Below, one piece after another: positions 1 to 7,094 of a stretch of 13,331 nt of DNA. How positions within the stretch are numbered: position 1 is the first letter of the stretch; each line of letters begins with the position of its first letter. The notes under the pieces are model-generated. The model searched no databases and was not told the DNA's origin. It worked only from the letters and a program-made list of their open reading frames with translations. Made by a program: the position numbers and the translations under genes. This stretch comes from an uncultured Opitutia bacterium (GTDB lineage: Bacteria; Verrucomicrobiota; Verrucomicrobiia; Opitutales; UBA953). Location of the stretch: assembly GCA_903929325.1 (NCBI GenBank), contig CAIYUD010000100.1, positions 1-13,331 on the forward strand. The letters are read 5' to 3'.

Positions 1-152
1 ATGGCTTCGCCTGCGCTGACGCGCCCTGCAGCTAACTCACCGGCAATCTGGCGCACGGCACTGCCTGCAACCATGACGAATACGCAACCCCCTGTGGCTG
101 TAAAAGCTGAAGTGGCGGTTTCTCGTAGTACGAATCGATCAAGAATGCGCAC
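1..152 (-). CDS. LptF/LptG (YjgP/YjgQ) family permease, 5' end only
   Basis: Partial gene that runs off the left edge; about 50 N-terminal residues are visible. LptF and LptG are the membrane subunits of the LptB2FG ABC transporter that extracts lipopolysaccharide from the inner membrane. Seen: the peptide begins VRILDRFVLRE, matching the conserved N-terminal cytoplasmic helix of the family. A hydrophobic segment follows (about residues 13-33, containing GGCVFVMVAGSAVRQIAG), then ELAAGRVSAGE, like the loop after TM1. I chose the GTG at 152 because family members start just before the I-L-D-R-Y/F motif; a weak GGA lies 6 bases upstream. The frame is open further upstream, and an ATG at 245 would add 31 residues and overlap batE by 49 bases; I consider it less likely. 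It lies 44 bases after the batE stop, same strand, so it may share the operon. Which of LptF or LptG it is cannot be told from this fragment. Confidence 0.65.
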   Translation of the reverse strand, partial: MRILDRFVLRETATSAFTATGGCVFVMVAGSAVRQIAGELAAGRVSAGEA

Positions 153-196
153 GCTGTATCCAACCCATCTATCGTAAGCCGAGCGAGCGGAAACTC

Positions 197-952
197 TTAG
201 GGCTGTGAGGGGGTGTCTAAGGAGCGCGGAGGGGTGATTCCCCATGCCGACTCGACGGCTTCTTCGCGAACCCAGCCGACTTGTCCGCCTGAAAGCTCGA
301 CTCGAATATGCCCATTCAGGCGTCGCTGAGTGCGTACGACGTCGCCCTCTCCGAGCGGCGCGAGGTATTCACCGAGTGCGGTTGGTGTGAGCTTAAGGTT
401 TTCTTCGGTTAAGCGAACAATTGCTCGGTCTCGACCTGTCCATGTGCCCCAAGCGCCAGGTATACTAAGAACCAGTAAGGTGAATGCGGATAAAAGTAAT
501 TTATGGTGAGTGTCCGTCAGTTTTTTTCCACGAAGGCGTGGCCAGGCCCACGTGATTACTAAAATCCAGAATGACAGCATGGTGAGCATCGTCCAGGTAT
601 CTGGGTTTAGTGCAGAAGCGTACTGCTCTTGCCAAGTTGGTCGGGGTCTTTCAATGCCGCCGAGTGCTGTCGCATGGATGATGCCTGCCCGCGCAACTGG
701 ATCGGACGCGTCTAGTGATAGCGCGCGTTCCCAGCATACCATGGCCCGGCCGCGCCTACCTAATCGCCACTCGGCATTACCCATCGCAGATAAACGTGCA
801 GCCGAGACGCCCTCTTCGGCGACAAGTGCTGACCAATTCTCGAGGGCAGTTGCCGAATCACCCGCAAGGTAAGCTTTGCGGGCAACGGTATCTCGATCTT
901 GCGTAGGTGCGCCCGAAGCAATCCCCGCTAGAAGTATGAGTATTAAGCGCAT
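197..952 (-). CDS. batE: BatE-like protein: signal peptide, TPR region, two membrane helices, SH3-like domain
   Basis: 251 residues. Last of the five Bat proteins and probably part of an envelope complex with BatA-D. Seen: a signal-peptide-like N-terminus (residues 1-15, LILILLAGIASGA); helical TPR-like repeats at about 20-100 (AYLAGDSATALENWSAL and GNAEWRLGRRGRAMVCWERAL are the clearest units); two hydrophobic helices at 120-137 and 152-168; and a bacterial SH3-like module at about 178-235 (GEGDVV, HIRVELSGGQVGWVREEAV). If the signal peptide is cleaved, both the TPR and SH3-like regions face the periplasm. The ATG at 952 is chosen over a GTG at 979 because GGAGGA stands 6 bases upstream and the hydrophobic signal begins there. 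The start overlaps the end of batD by 10 bases. The family link rests on domain order and position; BatE proteins vary in sequence. Confidence 0.8.
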   Translation of the reverse strand: MRLILILLAGIASGAPTQDRDTVARKAYLAGDSATALENWSALVAEEGVSAARLSAMGNAEWRLGRRGRAMVCWERALSLDASDPVARAGIIHATALGGIERPRPTWQEQYASALNPDTWTMLTMLSFWILVITWAWPRLRGKKLTDTHHKLLLSAFTLLVLSIPGAWGTWTGRDRAIVRLTEENLKLTPTALGEYLAPLGEGDVVRTQRRLNGHIRVELSGGQVGWVREEAVESAWGITPPRSLDTPSQP

Positions 953-2649
953 AGCCGATCCTCCATTTGTTTTAAGCACCGCTCGATATCACCGTGTAAA
1001 TTCAAGGTTTCCGCAGTCATTGTGCCGCCAAAGCGCGTACCGTCCGCTCGACGGAATAGCGCGCGCACGCTTGCAGGCGTCATCAATTCGGGCATGGCGC
1101 GGAGAATATCTTCGGCGGTGAGTGCGACGTCTGTCGCCTCGACGAGGGCTGCAGCTCCTGCACGCAGGGCCATGACGCCTGCCTGGGCGTGAGCATCATT
1201 GTCGCCAGCACGTTCGGCTTTCCGCAAGAGACGTCGAGCTTTACGCAAAGCAACAAGAGCCATGCGACGGCGTAAGATTTCCGGATGGCGGTTTAGCCAG
1301 TCGCGTCGGGCAGACCAAATCAGCGCACCTGCGAGTATACCCAAGAGTCCAAGTTGCGACCAAAGCAGTGTATAAGGTTGAGCGAGTAAATTTGGCCGCG
1401 TCCGCGTATTGCCTTCAGTGGTGGTAGGGTTGAGTAGCTCGGTCGCGCGTTGGGCCGCTTTCTCGGTAGCTCCGATTGCCGCAGCAGGATCGACCGCTAC
1501 GAGTTCTACTTTTTCGGGTGCCTGCCCGGTTACAGTGACGTCTTGTGGCGCAAACTCGATACGTTCGTAAGCCTTTGTCTCAGGATTGAAGAAGCTTAAG
1601 CGAACCGCAGGTGTTTTGAGATTCCCAGGCATTCTTGGTGTCAGGGTGTAGCTGAATGTGCGTTGGCTATCTTTACGGATTGTTCGCGGTTTATCGTTGG
1701 CTGGCATTACATCCCAGAGATCTCCGTGGGGAACTTCAGGTGCAAGTACGCGATCTAGGTTCGCGCTCCCTGTGACAGTCACCGAGAGGGTGATGGGTTC
1801 ACCGATGCCAGGTTTGGCATTGGATAGACTGACAGGTCCTGCGACCAAAGAACCCACTGCGCCATTCCAGTCGGCGGGCCGGCCCTTTTCGGGGACATGG
1901 GCGACCTTAATTTTTCGAGCGAAGCTAAAAGGCCTATCCCTGTTTAATTGACCTGCACCTTGGTTGGTTTCGACAAGCATCATGCCAGTGAGGCGAACGT
2001 CGACTTCTCCCGCTTGTGTCGGCGTGAGTTCAATGGCGGCAAGTTTAGTGTTTTCTGGACTCAGGCCAGCTACCGATTCGATGGCATCTTCTTGGTCTCG
2101 ATTAATCACGGTACTCCGTGACTTGATAGATTCCGATCGCGATTCGATGCCGTAAAACCCTGTAATGCGCTCGGCAGTGCCGTGGTTAAAATGAATGAGT
2201 GCTCGGATGGTTTCACCCACGTAGAAAGTGCGATCGGGCATGTCTAAGACAGCCTTGGCAAAGCCTTGCGTGGTGCCTGCTTTATTTGCCTTAACAAAAA
2301 AATGCGTCTCAGGGATCTCGACTTTTCGAACGGCGAAAGTTGCGGTAAATCCTGGAATACGATGTTCGCCAGGTGTTTCTGGGGCGACACCACTAACAAG
2401 TAGCGTGCAGGTATTCCCAGCGGAGAAGCGTTGGCCGCTAAAACGTAGCGGGATGAATTCTAGAACAGGAAGTTCTGAGGCAATACGCAGGACCGGCCCT
2501 GCAAAGTCATCGGCGGAGGTCACGGTGATTTCCATCCGGAAAGGCTCACCGGGCCCTAGGGTGTCTGGTATAATTTTAGTCGTGACGGTGTCGGCCGCTT
2601 GGCTGAACAAGGGTGCGAGTAACCAAAGCCATGTGTAGATCTTGCGCAT
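943..2649 (-). CDS. batD: BatD-like 'oxygen tolerance' protein
   Basis: 568 residues, usual for BatD. Secreted multi-domain beta-sandwich protein anchored by a C-terminal membrane helix; it is thought to be the periplasmic scaffold of the Bat complex, though its biochemistry is unknown. Seen: signal peptide 1-18 (WLWLLAPLFSQAAD); repeated Ig-like segments through about residue 375, each with a GEPF/GEPI-like strand (GPGEPFRMEITV at 32-43, YVGETIRALIHF at 143-154, GIGEPITLSVTV at 281-292); the family hallmark WNGAVGSL at 261-268; a membrane helix at about 428-446; then a basic helical cytoplasmic tail of about 120 residues (RRRMALVALRKARRLLRKAERAG). The ATG at 2649 is chosen because the signal peptide starts there; a longer frame from 2757 would overlap batC and bury the signal. 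The start is one base after the batC stop, suggesting termination-reinitiation coupling. The BatD call is firm from GAVG, topology and neighbours. Confidence 0.88.
   Translation of the reverse strand: MRKIYTWLWLLAPLFSQAADTVTTKIIPDTLGPGEPFRMEITVTSADDFAGPVLRIASELPVLEFIPLRFSGQRFSAGNTCTLLVSGVAPETPGEHRIPGFTATFAVRKVEIPETHFFVKANKAGTTQGFAKAVLDMPDRTFYVGETIRALIHFNHGTAERITGFYGIESRSESIKSRSTVINRDQEDAIESVAGLSPENTKLAAIELTPTQAGEVDVRLTGMMLVETNQGAGQLNRDRPFSFARKIKVAHVPEKGRPADWNGAVGSLVAGPVSLSNAKPGIGEPITLSVTVTGSANLDRVLAPEVPHGDLWDVMPANDKPRTIRKDSQRTFSYTLTPRMPGNLKTPAVRLSFFNPETKAYERIEFAPQDVTVTGQAPEKVELVAVDPAAAIGATEKAAQRATELLNPTTTEGNTRTRPNLLAQPYTLLWSQLGLLGILAGALIWSARRDWLNRHPEILRRRMALVALRKARRLLRKAERAGDNDAHAQAGVMALRAGAAALVEATDVALTAEDILRAMPELMTPASVRALFRRADGTRFGGTMTAETLNLHGDIERCLKQMEDRLCA
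957..964 (-). promoter_or_regulatory. Strong Shine-Dalgarno of batE
   Basis: Minus-strand GGAGGATC, with GGAGGA ending 6 bases before the batE ATG (952) and lying inside the 3' end of batD. It is one of few strong ribosome-binding sites in the window; most other starts in this operon have none and probably depend on coupling. It fixes the batE start at 952 instead of the upstream GTG at 979. Confidence 0.75.
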
Positions 2650-2650
2650 C

Positions 2651-3613
2651 TCAGTAGTCTTTACCCTTCCGCTCGCCTGGTTTTCCGGAGCCACCTTGCC
2701 CGCCCTTGTCGCCAGTGGTCGACATCTTCCGGCCGAGTTCATCGCGCAATGACTCAAGCGTACTCCGCGCCTCTTGATCTGTCATCTTACCCTCATCGCC
2801 CTCCTCCGACTTTTGATTACCGCTTCCTGGCTTGGGCTTCTTGCCTTGGCCGAAATCGTCTTCTTCGTCACCATCGCCTTCGCCTTCGGGAAGTTTTTCA
2901 GGCGGAATGCGCTTAATAAGTTCAGTGATAGCCTTGCGAAGCTCGTCGAGTTTTTTGCGCTGGTCACTCTGGGCTTCTTGTAAGGCTTCTGTCTCACGTC
3001 GAAGTTGGCGAAGGAGTTCTTCAATACGGTCTGCATTCGTTTTGGCATCCGCGTCTGCCGCATTTAATTCAACGGCACCACGAAAATCTCCAAGGGAGCG
3101 CGTCCAGGCGCTGTTCACAGAGCCGCGCTGGTTAAGTTGTTTATCTGCGTCCGGGATCGAAGTCTTCTTGATGGTCTTGTAAGTATTGATACCTGAAGAA
3201 AGTGCAGAGATGGCGGGAACGTAGTCAGGCTCACGTTTTTCCGCTTTCGCCTTATCAAGGTACTTAATCATATCTTCGATATCTGAGATGTCTGCGTCTG
3301 CAGCCTCAACATACGAGCGAGCGATGGATACATCGGTGACTTCGCCTTTGGTTTTTCCTCCTAATATTGCCCGGCCTTTACCAAAGCGAACGTGGCCAAG
3401 ATTATGTAATGTATCAGGGCGTAGTTTGTCTTGGTCGCGAGCGAGTGACGCGCGCAGGGCGTCTTCGGAGCCCGAAAGCTCATTATCCGCGAGCCGTTGT
3501 GTGCCTAGGTTATGCAATTCGCGTGCATCGAGTTCCGAGAACTCAACCTGGACGCCATTATCGGCCGCAGAGGTTACAATGAACCCGAGAAGGAGAATAA
3601 TGATAGATTTCAT
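2651..3613 (-). CDS. batC: BatC-like secreted TPR protein
   Basis: 320 residues. Probable adaptor in the Bat complex. Seen: signal peptide 1-17 (IIILLLGFIVTSAA); TPR-like helices starting at ELHNLGTQRLADNELSGSEDA (32-52) and TLHNLGHVRFGKGRAI (68-83); a further TPR-like unit at about 167-190 (AWTRSLGDFRGAVELNAAD); a coiled coil at about 195-235 (EELLRQLRRETEALQEAQ); a Gly/Glu/Asp/Lys-rich low-complexity stretch at 242-275; a short helix at 278-296 (TDQEARSTLESLRDELG), matching the recurrent EEAerLLdAL-type motif that follows the linker in BatC relatives; and a Gly/Lys-rich tail. There is no membrane helix apart from the signal, so a periplasmic location is inferred. The start overlaps the batB stop as ATGA (3610-3613). 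No Shine-Dalgarno is visible, so expression is probably coupled to batB. Confidence 0.82.
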   Translation of the reverse strand: MKSIIILLLGFIVTSAADNGVQVEFSELDARELHNLGTQRLADNELSGSEDALRASLARDQDKLRPDTLHNLGHVRFGKGRAILGGKTKGEVTDVSIARSYVEAADADISDIEDMIKYLDKAKAEKREPDYVPAISALSSGINTYKTIKKTSIPDADKQLNQRGSVNSAWTRSLGDFRGAVELNAADADAKTNADRIEELLRQLRRETEALQEAQSDQRKKLDELRKAITELIKRIPPEKLPEGEGDGDEEDDFGQGKKPKPGSGNQKSEEGDEGKMTDQEARSTLESLRDELGRKMSTTGDKGGQGGSGKPGERKGKDY

Positions 3614-4614
3614 TGGGTTCGGCGGGTGGAGATGAGGGTCTCGATGACGAGAAGAAGAAGAGCGGCGATGACGAATACATCTTCGCGAGGAATCCCGCGA
3701 CGTGTTGAATTTGCTGAGTCTGTTCCTGCTTGAATGGCAAGCCGCAGGGCTTCCATGCCTTCGCCAGCTTGGCCGAGGCGAACATAGCGGCCTCCTGATG
3801 CAGAAGCCACCTTTGTTAAGGTCGCTTCGTCAAGTCGGCTCGTGACAGCATTGCCTTCGGCATCTCTTAGTGCGTCGGGAAGCCCCGTTGGCCCGACCAC
3901 AGTAATTTGTCCACCGGTGGGAGTGCCCACTCCGACGGTGTGAACCACTAGTCCTTTTCGTTTAAGTTTACCCGCAGCCTCGATGCCGCCTGCTTCAAGG
4001 TCTTCGCCGTCTGTTAAAAGAATAACGAGTTTCCGGTTTCGATTAGCGGCAAAAGCCCCTTCCGCTTCTTCGAGTGCGCGGGCAATATCTGTACCTGAGA
4101 CAGGAATCGATCGCGTGTCTGTTTCAGTTAGCGTCCGGAAGAAAGAGTCATAGTCGCGGGTAAGCGGACACTGCAAGAAGGCCTGCCCTGAGAATGCAAC
4201 TAGCCCCACGCTGCCCGTACCTTTTCTGCGAACAAAAGAGCTGATCGAACTCTTGGCCCGCTCGAGCCGTGAAGGTCGCATGTCTTTAACCAACATCGAG
4301 CGTGACGTATCGAGAACAAAGACAACGTCTTCTGCTTGTGATGTTGCTAGGCTAACTTCCACCCCCCAGCGAGGCCCTGCCAAGGCGACGCCAATAAGCA
4401 AGGCAGCCAGGCAGAACATAACTTCTTTCGTCACGCGGCGGCCGGTGGAATCACTGCGCCCGGCTCTTGCCAGCATGCGTTCAGAGATAAACCGGCTTAA
4501 GGCACCGAGTCGGCGATGTGCGCCAAGCCTGAGTAGCCCAAAGGTAATGGCGATGACAGGTGCGATGAGCCAAAGCACCCAAGGACGAAGTAGATGTGGG
4601 TCTGTAAAGTCCAT
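3610..4614 (-). CDS. batB: BatB-like von Willebrand factor A membrane protein
   Basis: 334 residues. The second of two adjacent VWA proteins. VWA domains bind a divalent metal at a MIDAS site and mediate protein contacts, and MoxR-type ATPases commonly remodel them. Seen: membrane helices at about 11-29 and 64-80 (ending in the family-typical ALAGPRWG), then a VWA domain at about 96-290 with a complete MIDAS: DTSRS (D102, S104, S106), T175 in VSGTDIARAL, and TDGED at 201-205. A C-terminal helix lies at about 313-329 with a short tail, so the VWA domain probably faces the periplasm. The ATG at 4614 is chosen because it lies two bases after the batA stop and gives the usual N-terminus (HLLRPWVLWL); the frame open up to 4689 lies within batA and would add an atypical 25-residue leader. 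No Shine-Dalgarno is visible. Confidence 0.88.
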   Translation of the reverse strand: MDFTDPHLLRPWVLWLIAPVIAITFGLLRLGAHRRLGALSRFISERMLARAGRSDSTGRRVTKEVMFCLAALLIGVALAGPRWGVEVSLATSQAEDVVFVLDTSRSMLVKDMRPSRLERAKSSISSFVRRKGTGSVGLVAFSGQAFLQCPLTRDYDSFFRTLTETDTRSIPVSGTDIARALEEAEGAFAANRNRKLVILLTDGEDLEAGGIEAAGKLKRKGLVVHTVGVGTPTGGQITVVGPTGLPDALRDAEGNAVTSRLDEATLTKVASASGGRYVRLGQAGEGMEALRLAIQAGTDSANSTRRGIPREDVFVIAALLLLVIETLISTRRTQ

Positions 4615-4616
4615 GA

Positions 4617-5666
4617 TCAGGGTGAGCGCGGGCGAAGTAGCGCCCAGATTATTTCGGCGAGGAGAAAGAGCGCCCCTGCCGCAATCCATATGACTCGGTG
4701 ATCTTCGTAGCTAACAGACTCGCGGATACGCACCTCGGTGCGTTCTAAGCGGTCGATTTCTGAGTAAACTCGGCGAAGTTGTTCGCGGTCGAGTGCTCGG
4801 AAGAATTTTCCGCCACCGACTTTCGCCATTATCTTTAGCATGTCGTAATTGGCGGGATTAATTGTCTGCATGGGGATGGGACGTCCGAGTGGGTCATGCA
4901 AAATCTCACCCGTCTCCATATTAAACTGTGGCAACATTGTTGGCTCATCTTTGCCGAGGCCAATGGTGTGAACGCGTATGCCCAAGGCCGCGGCTAATTC
5001 TGCGGATGGAATCGGTAAAACCGCTTTGCTTTGGTTGTCGTCGCCATCGGTGAGCAGGATAATGACTTTGGAGGCATTCTTTGGGAGCGACTTCATTCGA
5101 TCGACGGCCAGCGCCATGGCGTCACCAATAGCGGTGCCTGTTTCTCGAATGGTGCCAATGTGCATGCGGCTCACCCCTTTCTCGATCCAGTCTTTGTTAA
5201 TCGTCAGCGGACTCAGCAAGTAGGGCTTTCCGGAGAAAACGACAGCACCGATGCGGTCGTCAGGACGATTCTTGACGAAGTCATTGATAACAAGTTTGGA
5301 AGCCATCCAGCGGGTGACTTCTTCATTTGGCCGCCCCATGTCTAAGGCGTTCATTGACCAGGAAAGATCGATAACGAGGAAGACATCAATGCCTTCGGAG
5401 TCTCGATCGATTTCTTTGTTTGCCGTACGCGGCCCGGCGATAGCCACGATGAAGCATGCGGCTGCCAGTAATCGAATAAATGGTCGCAATCTTCCGACCG
5501 CTTCGCGCACAGGTTTTCCAATGCCATCGAGCAGACTTGAATTTGGAAACAAGAGTGCGCCCGCCCGACCTGTCCGTCCGCGGAGCCAAGCCCACAGCGG
5601 GAGAAGCGCCAGCAACAAGAGCGCGGCCGGTCTTTCAAATTCAAAGCCGAGAGACACGGTGTTCAT
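4617..5666 (-). CDS. batA: BatA-like von Willebrand factor A membrane protein
   Basis: 349 residues. Partner of the adjacent VWA protein. Seen: an N-terminal FERPAALLLLALLPLWAW helix (about 10-28), typical of the Bat VWA family; a second helix at 64-78 ending in IAGPR; a VWA domain at about 93-300 with a complete MIDAS: DLSWS (D100, S102, S104), T178 in ETGTAIGDAM, and TDGDDN at 206-211. The insert around 245-270 (LPQFNMETGEILHDPLG) is the variable loop seen in this family before the last VWA helices. A C-terminal membrane helix lies at about 328-345. The start overlaps the upstream stop as ATGA (5663-5666) and also has AGAGG 7 bases upstream, so it has both coupling and its own ribosome-binding site. 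Which of the two VWA genes deserves the A or B name follows gene order in Bacteroides. Confidence 0.88.
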   Translation of the reverse strand: MNTVSLGFEFERPAALLLLALLPLWAWLRGRTGRAGALLFPNSSLLDGIGKPVREAVGRLRPFIRLLAAACFIVAIAGPRTANKEIDRDSEGIDVFLVIDLSWSMNALDMGRPNEEVTRWMASKLVINDFVKNRPDDRIGAVVFSGKPYLLSPLTINKDWIEKGVSRMHIGTIRETGTAIGDAMALAVDRMKSLPKNASKVIILLTDGDDNQSKAVLPIPSAELAAALGIRVHTIGLGKDEPTMLPQFNMETGEILHDPLGRPIPMQTINPANYDMLKIMAKVGGGKFFRALDREQLRRVYSEIDRLERTEVRIRESVSYEDHRVIWIAAGALFLLAEIIWALLRPRSP

Positions 5667-6169
5667 GGCTTGACCTCTCTCCAGAGTGCTTGGCGTGCTA
5701 ACTCAAGTCTCGCAAAAGCTTCTTCTGCTAATCGAGCGACTTCTTCGTGGTCGCTTAATTCGCCAGCAAATTTCACGCGGTCGGCTGCGCGCAATACTCG
5801 CAAAATTGGATCTGCGCTCGTTGCTAAGACCGGCGAGTGGATGAGGGCTGCCGCAAGCTCTTGAGTGGTTAAGCCAGAGGGCGCATCCGTAGAGATGGCG
5901 GCGAGGTAATTGCGTAAGGCACTCGCGGATAACTGACTAACATGCGCATGTCCCGCTGCCCTTGCCGCTAACATTTGTTCGCGGAATGCCAGTGCGGGGT
6001 TGGCGCGCTTGGTACGCTTGCGGCGCAGAAAATAGATAACCGTTCCTAAGAGCAGTGCGCCAACAGCTACATAAAGAGAGAGCTCTACCGCATGCGATTC
6101 CAGCCAGCTGGGCGGCACCTCGGGCTTAGGGCCGAGCAAGGTAAACTCTTCTGTCGCTGGGCTACTCAT
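5663..6169 (-). CDS. DUF4381-like small membrane protein of the MoxR/VWA operon
   Basis: 168 residues. Function unknown; proteins of this kind recur between DUF58 and the first VWA gene in MoxR operons and are probably accessory to the complex. Seen: a short N-terminal segment rich in proline (GPKPEVPPSW), one membrane helix at about 29-48 (VELSLYVAVGALLLGTVIYF), a basic stop-transfer patch (RRKRTKR, 49-55), then a soluble alpha-helical domain of about 110 residues with a RAADRVKFAG motif (127-136) that resembles the conserved ADxxKFA of DUF4381. The positive patch after the helix suggests that the C-terminal domain is cytoplasmic, where it could meet MoxR or DUF58. Coupled on both sides through ATGA overlaps. 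The DUF4381 assignment is from topology, motif and place, not from a profile search. Confidence 0.7.
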   Translation of the reverse strand: MSSPATEEFTLLGPKPEVPPSWLESHAVELSLYVAVGALLLGTVIYFLRRKRTKRANPALAFREQMLAARAAGHAHVSQLSASALRNYLAAISTDAPSGLTTQELAAALIHSPVLATSADPILRVLRAADRVKFAGELSDHEEVARLAEEAFARLELARQALWREVKP

Positions 6170-7074
6170 CGGCGTTTGCGACGGCGTTCGAAGAACCGTG
6201 AAAGTGCAGGCGCAATCGCTGTTGACTGTTCTAGGCGCGTGGCATCAACGCCTGCTCGCGTGAGAGCCGCTTCCGTTTCCATGAGGCGCGCTTGTGATAA
6301 TTGAGCGAATTTTTCCCGCACGCTTGACGACGAAGTATTCACTTCGGTGATGATGCCGGTTTCTGCGTCTTCGAGTGCGAGTATGCCCGCATCTGGCAGC
6401 GTGCGGGTGCGTGCGTCGACGAGGTGCATGCAGGCAACGTCGTGACGTGCATTCAGTTCACTCAGGGCCGTGATCATGGCTTCAGGGCCTTCGCTGCCTG
6501 CTAAAAAGTCGGATATAACAAAAACGGCGGAGCGTCGTTTGACGGCGCGGGCAAGTCGGCGGAGCGGTTTTACAAAAGCGGTCTTTCGGGATTTTGCTGG
6601 GTAAAGTAGGATGTCGCGGACAATGCGCAGCACGTGACGCCGCCCTTTGCGAGCGGGCACCCAGCATTCAGCTCCGTCGCTAAAGAGCAGCAGGCCGACT
6701 TTATCACCTACCTTAAGGGCAGAAACAGCAAGGGTTGCAGCGACTTCCGCTGCACGCTCACGGGTAGATTGCTCGCCGGAACCAAAGTCAGCAGACCCTG
6801 AAATATCAACCGCAAGGATCATGGTTAACTCCCGCTCCTCGCGATGAAGTCGGATGAACGCACGGCCAGTGCGTGCCGTTACATTCCAGTCGATCGAACG
6901 CACATCATCACCGGGAACGTATTCACGAAGTTCTTCAAAATCTGTACCGCGACCTTTGAAGCTGGAGAGATACGCGCCAACCATGGCGTCATTAACGAGC
7001 CGTGCCGCCACCAGCTCCACGCGCCGTGCGCGGCGGAGTGCGTCTTGCGGACTGGTCGTTAGGGTGGACTCCAC
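6166..7074 (-). CDS. DUF58 domain protein (MoxR-associated, VWA-like)
   Basis: 302 residues, usual for short DUF58 proteins. Cytoplasmic (no membrane helix or signal seen). DUF58 proteins are nearly always beside moxR and are thought to be partners of the ATPase; no enzymatic activity is known. Seen: the DUF58 signature GRGTDFEELREYVPGDDVR (41-59) followed by SIDWNVTARTGRAFIRLH (60-77); then a VWA-like fold with DISGS (D90, S92, S94), a metal-site-like triad; and the second half strand VFVISDFLAG. The C-terminus is a run of basic residues (FFERRRKRR). The start is a GTG at 7074, 20 bases after the moxR stop; there is no ATG before residue 31, which is too late because the signature would lose its preceding helix. 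No clear Shine-Dalgarno is visible. The stop overlaps the next ATG (ATGA). Confidence 0.88.
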   Translation of the reverse strand: MESTLTTSPQDALRRARRVELVAARLVNDAMVGAYLSSFKGRGTDFEELREYVPGDDVRSIDWNVTARTGRAFIRLHREERELTMILAVDISGSADFGSGEQSTRERAAEVAATLAVSALKVGDKVGLLLFSDGAECWVPARKGRRHVLRIVRDILLYPAKSRKTAFVKPLRRLARAVKRRSAVFVISDFLAGSEGPEAMITALSELNARHDVACMHLVDARTRTLPDAGILALEDAETGIITEVNTSSSSVREKFAQLSQARLMETEAALTRAGVDATRLEQSTAIAPALSRFFERRRKRR

Positions 7075-7094
7075 GCGAATGCGTTAGCCAGAGA

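Noticed and set aside
153..245. Upstream ATG start at 245 for the LptF/LptG-like gene
   Set aside because: It would overlap batE by 49 bases and put about 31 atypical residues before the conserved I-L-D-R-F motif. Not fully excluded, since the frame is open.
2228..2638. Plus-strand open frames of 60-146 codons opposite the bat genes (for example 2228-2638 and 4253-4693)
   Set aside because: Each is antisense to a clear conserved gene, with Ser/Arg-rich translation typical of reverse-complement shadows.
2650..2757. Longer BatD beginning at 2757
   Set aside because: It would place 36 residues before the signal peptide and overlap batC by about 100 bases.
4615..4689. Longer BatB beginning at 4689
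   Set aside because: The extra 25 residues come from within the batA coding end; the ATG at 4614, two bases after the batA stop, gives the family N-terminus.
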